From NCBI GenBank assembly GCA_021292105.1, contig JACFYK010000023.1, positions 434,001-498,000 on the forward strand: a stretch of 64,000 bases of DNA, read 5' to 3'. Of the stretch, positions 57,991 through 64,000 are shown one piece after another. The translations under genes and the position numbers were made by a program. This stretch comes from Anadara kagoshimensis (lineage: Eukaryota; Mollusca; Bivalvia; Arcoida; Arcidae). Below the pieces are notes generated by a model. It made no database searches. It was not told the origin of the DNA and was given only the letters and a program-made list of their open reading frames with translations. How positions within the stretch are numbered: the stretch's first letter is position 1; every line of letters begins with the position of its first letter.

Positions 57991-59954
57991 CTGAAAAAGA
58001 ATTTAGAAAGAAAGAGATGAGAAACAAGTATCTAATGCAGCTGTTCAAAGGGTTTTCATATCGCTTCGATTTCATTTGTTTTAATTGCTATATGATTCTG
58101 AATGATTAAAATGGGCTTGATAGTATGAAACAAATTGTTAAATGTTAAGTGTTTTACTTCTGACTTTTAATCTAAAAGTAAAATTTGTAAATAAAATACA
58201 TCAAAACTAATGGGGTTGTTTCTTTGTTAAATTTCAAAATTCCAACTATTGCTTCTTTTTTATTTATGTATAATCATTTTTTGATTTTGCTTTATTAAAT
58301 GTGTTATTTTCATCCAAAAATCATTTACCATTTGGTATTTCCAGAATAAATAAGTGGTTGTTACACAGAAGTTTTGCAAAAGGTACAATCTTTATTCTCA
58401 ATTTTTGTTTATATGTAATTTTTCCAATAATTGTTTGTGGCAAGTATTTCTCCTTGTAAAAAGTGCGAGACAATTAATATCTTTCCATTCTTTTTCACTT
58501 AATAAAAATTCATTTGTCCACTTTCATTCGTCCGATGTAAACTTATTTAATTTGATTTTTCAGATTTTTTTCTTTTTAATTTCAAAGACATGTGAATAAA
58601 ATCAGTGTATCAGTTCATTATTTTGCTTTGAAATATTTTTTAAATTTGATATTTAATTTAGTTTTTTCCCTAGATATTTAAAAAAATTGATTTTCATTGA
58701 AACGATTTTTCAGGTATAAGAATAAATCTCCCAACTATTCTTCATTTAACCGCTAATAAACATTTCGCGTTGTTGTAATCAGTGTTTTGAGGATACTACT
58801 TTGTTGCCAATTGTAAACTTGGAATTATTCCAAATACAAGATTTTTAATTATTTAAACAATGTTTACAACATTTTATGCCATTTATCTAAGTAAACGCTT
58901 TCAAAACTTGTTGTCGAAAATTGTTGATTTCGTTACTTGTAATTGTATTTGTTATTAGATTGTTCAGTGTGTCCCCTAAGTTTTTGATTTACCTAATTAA
59001 TATAGACTTTTGTGTGTGGTACTTTTTTCGAAACCGTTTATGAGACTTTCCAGGTCAATCATTTTTCAGTTCCCCATTTATAGAATTTTCATTAAAGCTG
59101 AATGTTTAAATTTGTCTGGCTTTAAGTTCCATATAAAAAACTAAGCTGTTGTGTAGATATTTTATAGTCTATTCAGGAGGATTAGGGCGTGACAAATATA
59201 TGTAATTAAAAATATTACAAGTGTTTATGATTGTTTTTATTCCAAGAGGTGTAAGATTCTTAGACGACTAAACTTTTAGAATTGATTCTATTTTTTATTC
59301 GTTTGTAATCATTCAAATTTATCATTTTGTCTATAAAGAAAATAGGGTGAAACCAACAGAAAATATGTTTATGTGATTTTTTTCAGAAACGGTGTTTTTA
59401 TTCACCATAAAACATCTTCCAATTTCAATCCAGAGGAATTTTAGTTAGTTTTCGCCAATTAAAGTTACGAAAAGCATTTTCTATAGAAAAGAGAGATAAC
59501 TGTGTATTATGATCCTAAATTTTTCAGAGAAATTTTTACAAACTCTACTACTATTACAAGAACAGGCTAGAAATCAGATTGGAATTTATTTTTAAAAAAT
59601 CAAATAAATCATTTAAGACAAATGAGAATGTTAAATGTAAATGGAATGTAAAAAATAAATTTGTTTGTTAAATGACTTTATGCAAAACGCTAAATAAGAC
59701 CATGCTGAAGAGATAATGTACTTTCAAACTAAGTCTCTTCAGAATTGTCCTCATGTATGGCAAAATCTATATAATGAAAGAAAATCACTGATCCATCGAA
59801 CCTAGGTCACAATGATCTTTTCTGTGTAGCAACATGTAAAGCATAAACAGTCGTAGATATGAACCAAGTTTGATCAAAATCAGTAATATCATTACATTCT
59901 ATGAAATTTTTTCTAATTTTTTTATGATAGTTTATTCAATTATTCAACTGTGCA
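57991..59954. other. No gene recognised
   Basis: T-rich sequence with no convincing exon on either strand; the frame at 58354-58599 is hydrophobic low-complexity. No repeats recognised apart from AT-rich runs. Confidence 0.4.
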
Positions 59955-60730
59955 CCATTGCTTGCTGATTTGTTTCTTTATCCTTACGATGCAGAATTTA
60001 TGCAGAACCTTGTTAAATCTGAAGAGAAAACTGTCGCCAAATCATTCAACTCAACATACAGATATATAGATGACGTTCTATCTCTTAACAATCCTAAATT
60101 TGGAGACTATGTAAATGACATCTATCCTAGTGAGCTCGAAATAAAAGACACGACTGATTCCTCAAGTTCTGCTTCAAATTGAGACTTATACCTGAATTAT
60201 GACGCACAGGAAAGGCTACATTTGGAACTTTATGACAAACGTGATGACTTCAATTTTTCTATTGTCCTTTTCTATGCAGCAATATACCTGCTTCTCCTGC
60301 TTATGGTGTATTTGTTTCCCAATTAATACGCTATGGTAGAGCTTGTTCCCACTACGGGGACTTTGTTCAACGAAGTAGGTTGCTTGCAAATAAATTGTTG
60401 ACTCAGGGATATTATAAGCCTAGGCTTATCAAGGCCCTCAAAAAGTTTTACGACCGTCATCACTGTATTGTTGATAAGTTTGATGTCTCTGTGGCCAGGA
60501 TTGCCTTAGGTATATTTGACGTCTCAAAGTTCAATGTACCTTTCACACAATTTTGATTACAAACGTGGTGGGTGTAGCTAGCTAAATAGGGGGTGCTTAC
60601 CCTTCCGGAGCACCCGGCCTCACTTCCCTGGTGGAAGTTCACGTGTCTAACCTTACTTAACGGTTCCAAAGTTTTTACTTTGCTTCTGGATTGTGATTTG
60701 GAAATGGATTAGTATGTTTGTTTTTGATCA
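59955..60730 (+). mobile_element. Retroelement reverse transcriptase and 3' tail (Penelope-like?)
   Basis: The frame from 59958 reads LADLFLYPYDAEFMQNLV, STYRYIDDVLSLNNPKFG and PSELEIKDTTDSS. YIDD is intact. After a frameshift near 60180 the protein text continues (LELYDKRDDFNFSI, GVFVSQLIRYGRA, KALKKFYDRHHCIVDKFD) to about 60510, followed by a conserved non-coding tail (GTGTAGCTAGCTAAATAGGG ... GGAGCACCCGGCC). The N-terminal RT motifs are missing. It is the best preserved of seven fragments in the window. Confidence 0.82.
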
Positions 60731-61496
60731 TAAAATATCGAAGAAAATTACTGGACCATGAAAATTAGGTCAAAATGACTGACGTTTTGGTGCAACATGT
60801 AAAGTAACTAAAATTCTCCATATAAACAAAGTTTCATCGATATCGATCGATTAGTTTCTAGAGTGTAAAATCAGTAGAGTGTGACATCGTTATTTTCTCC
60901 CTTTCTATTTCAACCAATGAGATATGGCCCCCAAAAGGCACAACTACGTGTCATAGGGAGCAAGCTATGCTATTTACAAAGTTGTTGCGGAAAAAATTAG
61001 AATAATAATAATAATAAAGAGTAAATCAATAAGACACTTAATAATTTGTAGTGATGGTCACAATGGAACAGTTTCTTTGATGTCATAAGTCGATGGTTTT
61101 TGCATTTTGCCATACATGAGGTCATCAAATGCAATTAGATTCCACACTTAGACCTGTAATGTAATCTATATCAAAATATAACCTCAAGTATTTACAATTG
61201 GAATCGACCTTTTTTAGATAAACCTATTTGTTTTTACTGGCATTCAATTGTTCTTGAATACAGTGTGGGTTCATGACCTTTGATTACATAATGTTTAATT
61301 ATTAGATAACGTCACAGAATGTCATTCTATAACGTCATGCATTGTTGTATTGGTCAGCATCCAAGTTTAGTCCCGACGTAACTATTCTTATTTGGAGCAA
61401 GGCTGTTCCATCAATCCCGTATATTTATCGGAATCTTGTATGAAACAAATTATTGTAAATTTAATTTTACATTTCGGACATGCTATCAATATAAAA
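60731..61496. other. No gene recognised
   Basis: AT-rich with an AAT run at 61003-61018. No coding or repeat signal of note. Confidence 0.4.
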
Positions 61497-61640
61497 ATAA
61501 CGTTCTTTTTGATTAAATTCATTCGATATTATGAATGAGAGTCAGGAATACATATTTAACATGAACTGCTTCGCAGTTCATTGAATATACTATGGCTCTG
61601 ATTCATAATACCGAATGAATACACTCAAACAGAATGTTAT
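61497..61640. repeat. Foldback element with central palindrome
   Basis: ATTCATTCGATATTATGAAT is mirrored by ATTCATAATACCGAATGAAT; outer ATAACGTTCT/AGAATGTTAT also pair; the centre GAACTGCTTCGCAGTTC is itself a hairpin. Confidence 0.8.
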
Positions 61641-63239
61641 TCCTAAATAATGACTAAACGTCTGTAAGTCATTTGATCGTTTGTGGGGAACACTAATTTA
61701 GGTTTCATTTTCTGAAATAATGTTTTGAGGAGGAAGGCTTTGCAAAAAGACGTGGAACCGTAACATGTATTCGTAAATTGTTAGAGAAATCTTAACAAGA
61801 GTCACAATATGGCATCTGATGCTCAACTCGCAGTTATTTACATATTTGAAACATAGCATGCAACTTTTGTTAAATGATATTCCACCTCCTTTCTTCAGTT
61901 CTAACTAGAATCAAATATGCCAGACACAACTTTCGGGTCACTTTATATTTAGTGAAATTATTTCAGCGAAGAAAATTTTCAATAAGTTGTCTAAAACAAT
62001 TATCTTATTTGCACAACGCGTAAAAATCCGGTCAGCATAAAATTTCATCAGGAAAAAACCAAAACATATTAAACCGATCTAGATTTCTATCTTCACTATT
62101 TAAAAAGATGATAAAAGTATCTGACCACATGACCCAGTGCATTTTTTAACATTTGTATTACCTTAGTAAAGGGGCTCAAGCTGATGCCAAATATGAAGAA
62201 ACATACAGATTCACAGAAAGCTTATAGTGTGAATTTCCTTTATAAGACCTCATGCAGAAGTGTGGATATTGGTAAAGAGACTCCAGCTGATATTAAATGC
62301 TAAATATTAAAGCTTTAGCCCTTACAATTCCGAATAGAACATTTTCAAAATTTATCTCCCAGTAAAGTCTATGCAGATGTAAGGCCCCCCTGGGGTGGGA
62401 CCAATTTGAAAACTGGTCGGCGGCACCCAATCGTACAAACTTTGGTGAATGAGCTCCAACTGATATTAAATGAAAAAGCATTTAAATCTTTACAGGCTTG
62501 AAATTAACTGTAAAAAAGTAGGCTATGACCTTGACATTTGAACGTCATGTCAAAAAAAAAAACACTAATCCGAAAACCCATGCCAATACATTTATTAACA
62601 ATCAAGATATAGCAATTTAAATCGTTTTGTTTTCAAATTCGCATAATTGACTGCAATAACACAACCTGTTTTCAACCATAATTCACAAAACACTTAGGTT
62701 ACAACCTTGTAGAATCCACATATCATATCAGTTTTTGCCTCTTTTAGGGACTTTCCAAACTTTTTTTTTTGAATCGGCCTAGTAGTTTTAACGGGCTTAT
62801 GTTTGCACGCATGCATCATGACAATAGCTCATCTGCCTTTAACCAGTTGAGCTGACTACTGGAACTCTCCTTGTTAATTAATTGGCGATGGAAAAACCTG
62901 CTGTTGTTGCCACGGCAGTGGAAATGATAGTTTTGATGGTGTTGACAGCGGAGATTGGTCTGCTTGATTTATTTTGAAGGTGATGGTTTGTCCTATTTTT
63001 CCTTCTCTAAAGTCTTAGCATCATGTTTGGATACATTTCATATCTAAAGTGATGTTTGGCAGCTGATTATATACCCTCTGAAATACGCAAGTAACTATAG
63101 ACATAGCTGATGATACCGTCTTCCAAACGACATCACGCAACGTCATTGGGTCATAGCTCTAGTTTGTTCATCCAAATAGTGTATAACTCATGTCCATCAC
63201 CTTTTACACGTGACGGGTGTAGCTAGCTTAACATGAAAT
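61641..63239. other. Degenerate repeat at 62140-62850, otherwise unassigned
   Basis: 62170-62480 contains three versions of GGCTCAAGCTGATGCCAAAT / GACTCCAGCTGATATTAAAT / GAGCTCCAACTGATATTAAA at about 110 to 180-bp spacing. 62765-62850 reads TCGGCCTAGTAGTTTTAACG ... AGCTCATCTG ... CAGTTGAGCT, like an arm of a pearl-type element. No gene. Confidence 0.45.
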
Positions 63240-63425
63240 GACATGACATGCTATTCCATGTCCAAATCACAATCCCAAAGCAAAGTAAACACTTTGAAAC
63301 TGACAAAATAGGTTAAACACGTAAAACACTATCAGGGAAGTAAGGCCGGGTGCTAAAGAAAGGTTAGTGCTTCCTGTTATGTTTAGCTAGCTACGCCTGT
63401 CACGTGTGTAATCGCAAGAGTGAAA
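63240..63425 (-). mobile_element. Retroelement 3' tail fragment
   Basis: On the minus strand the order GTGTAATC-flanked tail, TAGCTAGCTAAACATAACAG, GAAGCACTAACC, GCACCCGGCCTTACTTCCCT, TTGTGATTTGGACATGGAA matches 60560-60710. Confidence 0.65.
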
Positions 63426-64000
63426 CGTAAATTGATCGCAAAAGTGAGCTCATCCGCGTTAAGCATTGCTATATATTGTGTATATATGTAAAGTTTGAAC
63501 AAACGTTATTCATGCAGATTTTTCTACATATTGCAAAACTCCCCTAAATAGTACACGGTATATACATTTGTACCGTCACATACATTGTTCATCAAAACTA
63601 TCTAGTCCTTAAATCTCAAAAATCTGAGATATGCTTAATTGTTCAAAGTATTGCCTCCGGTGAATTTACTAAAATACATTTTCACCGTTTATTTATCTAA
63701 TTTCAACATGTATAAAATATTTGGATTGCAACAATGTTGGAATGAGTACTGATGAGTAAACTTATACCGAAAATGCCGTATACAGATGAAAACGGGTTGA
63801 GTAATTATGTTTACCAACTTTGATTGAAATCAATCTATAACTGAAAAAAGAGACCGCACACTAAAACAATATCACCGCTAAGATTAAATTTCGTGAACTT
63901 AAAACACATATACACTCGCGTAAAAAACGGTTTTATCGCAAACATTTATGTCCAAAATCCGTCCATCCATTTGAAACCTTTTGCGTGATGGATGGGTCAA
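63426..64000. other. No gene recognised
   Basis: AT-rich to the window end. I looked for a minus-strand exon upstream of exon X and found no convincing acceptor-donor pair. Confidence 0.4.

Overview
The window looks like nuclear DNA of a bivalve mollusc. The sequence is AT-rich and gene-sparse, with short exons, GT-AG introns of 2 to 9 kb and very dense repeats. Several repeats are types I know from bivalves: tRNA-headed SINEs ending near GGGACGTTAAAC, pearl-like (Helentron-type) elements that open with an AGCTCACCTGA hairpin and carry a 145-bp tandem core, and a GTNCA/YIDD-type reverse transcriptase. Species cannot be named from sequence alone.

Main gene, minus strand, about 57990 down to 28630. 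Seven candidate exons join in frame with correct splice dinucleotides: 57990-57953, 55110-55055, 52708-52540, 47398-47079, 44901-44734, 36032-34426 and 28781 to 28654 or 28630. The first five read as successive blades of an LDL-receptor class B (YWTD) beta-propeller. The sixth encodes an LDLa module, a leucine-rich repeat block and transmembrane helices 1-6 of a glycoprotein-hormone/relaxin-type (GRL101-like) GPCR. The seventh encodes helix 7 with NPFLYT. If transcripts confirm it, this is a propeller-LDLa-LRR-7TM receptor, an architecture I do not know as described. The receptor exon carries a one-base frameshift just after helix 3, which means either a decaying gene or a sequence error. The 5' end (signal peptide and first blades) is not found and may lie beyond 64000.

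A second candidate gene, plus strand 57195-57488, encodes a 97-residue secreted, basic-site-rich peptide precursor that I do not recognise.

Repeat landscape. 0-17 kb: a CRE-containing 104-bp triplication, SINEs, a pearl-like element with ten 145-bp repeats, microsatellites, a CACGTG-rich foldback, and a reverse transcriptase relic. 18.8-21.7 kb: a 62-bp satellite with higher-order duplications. 22-28 kb: mostly unassigned DNA, a TIR element and degenerate repeats. 28.6-36 kb: the receptor; its last intron holds nested transposons and a decayed mariner. 36-44 kb: a second degenerate pearl-like element, reverse transcriptase tails, a LINE tail and foldbacks. 44-58 kb: propeller exons separated by a LINE with RNase H and several foldbacks. 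58-64 kb: reverse transcriptase relics, one foldback and otherwise featureless AT-rich DNA.
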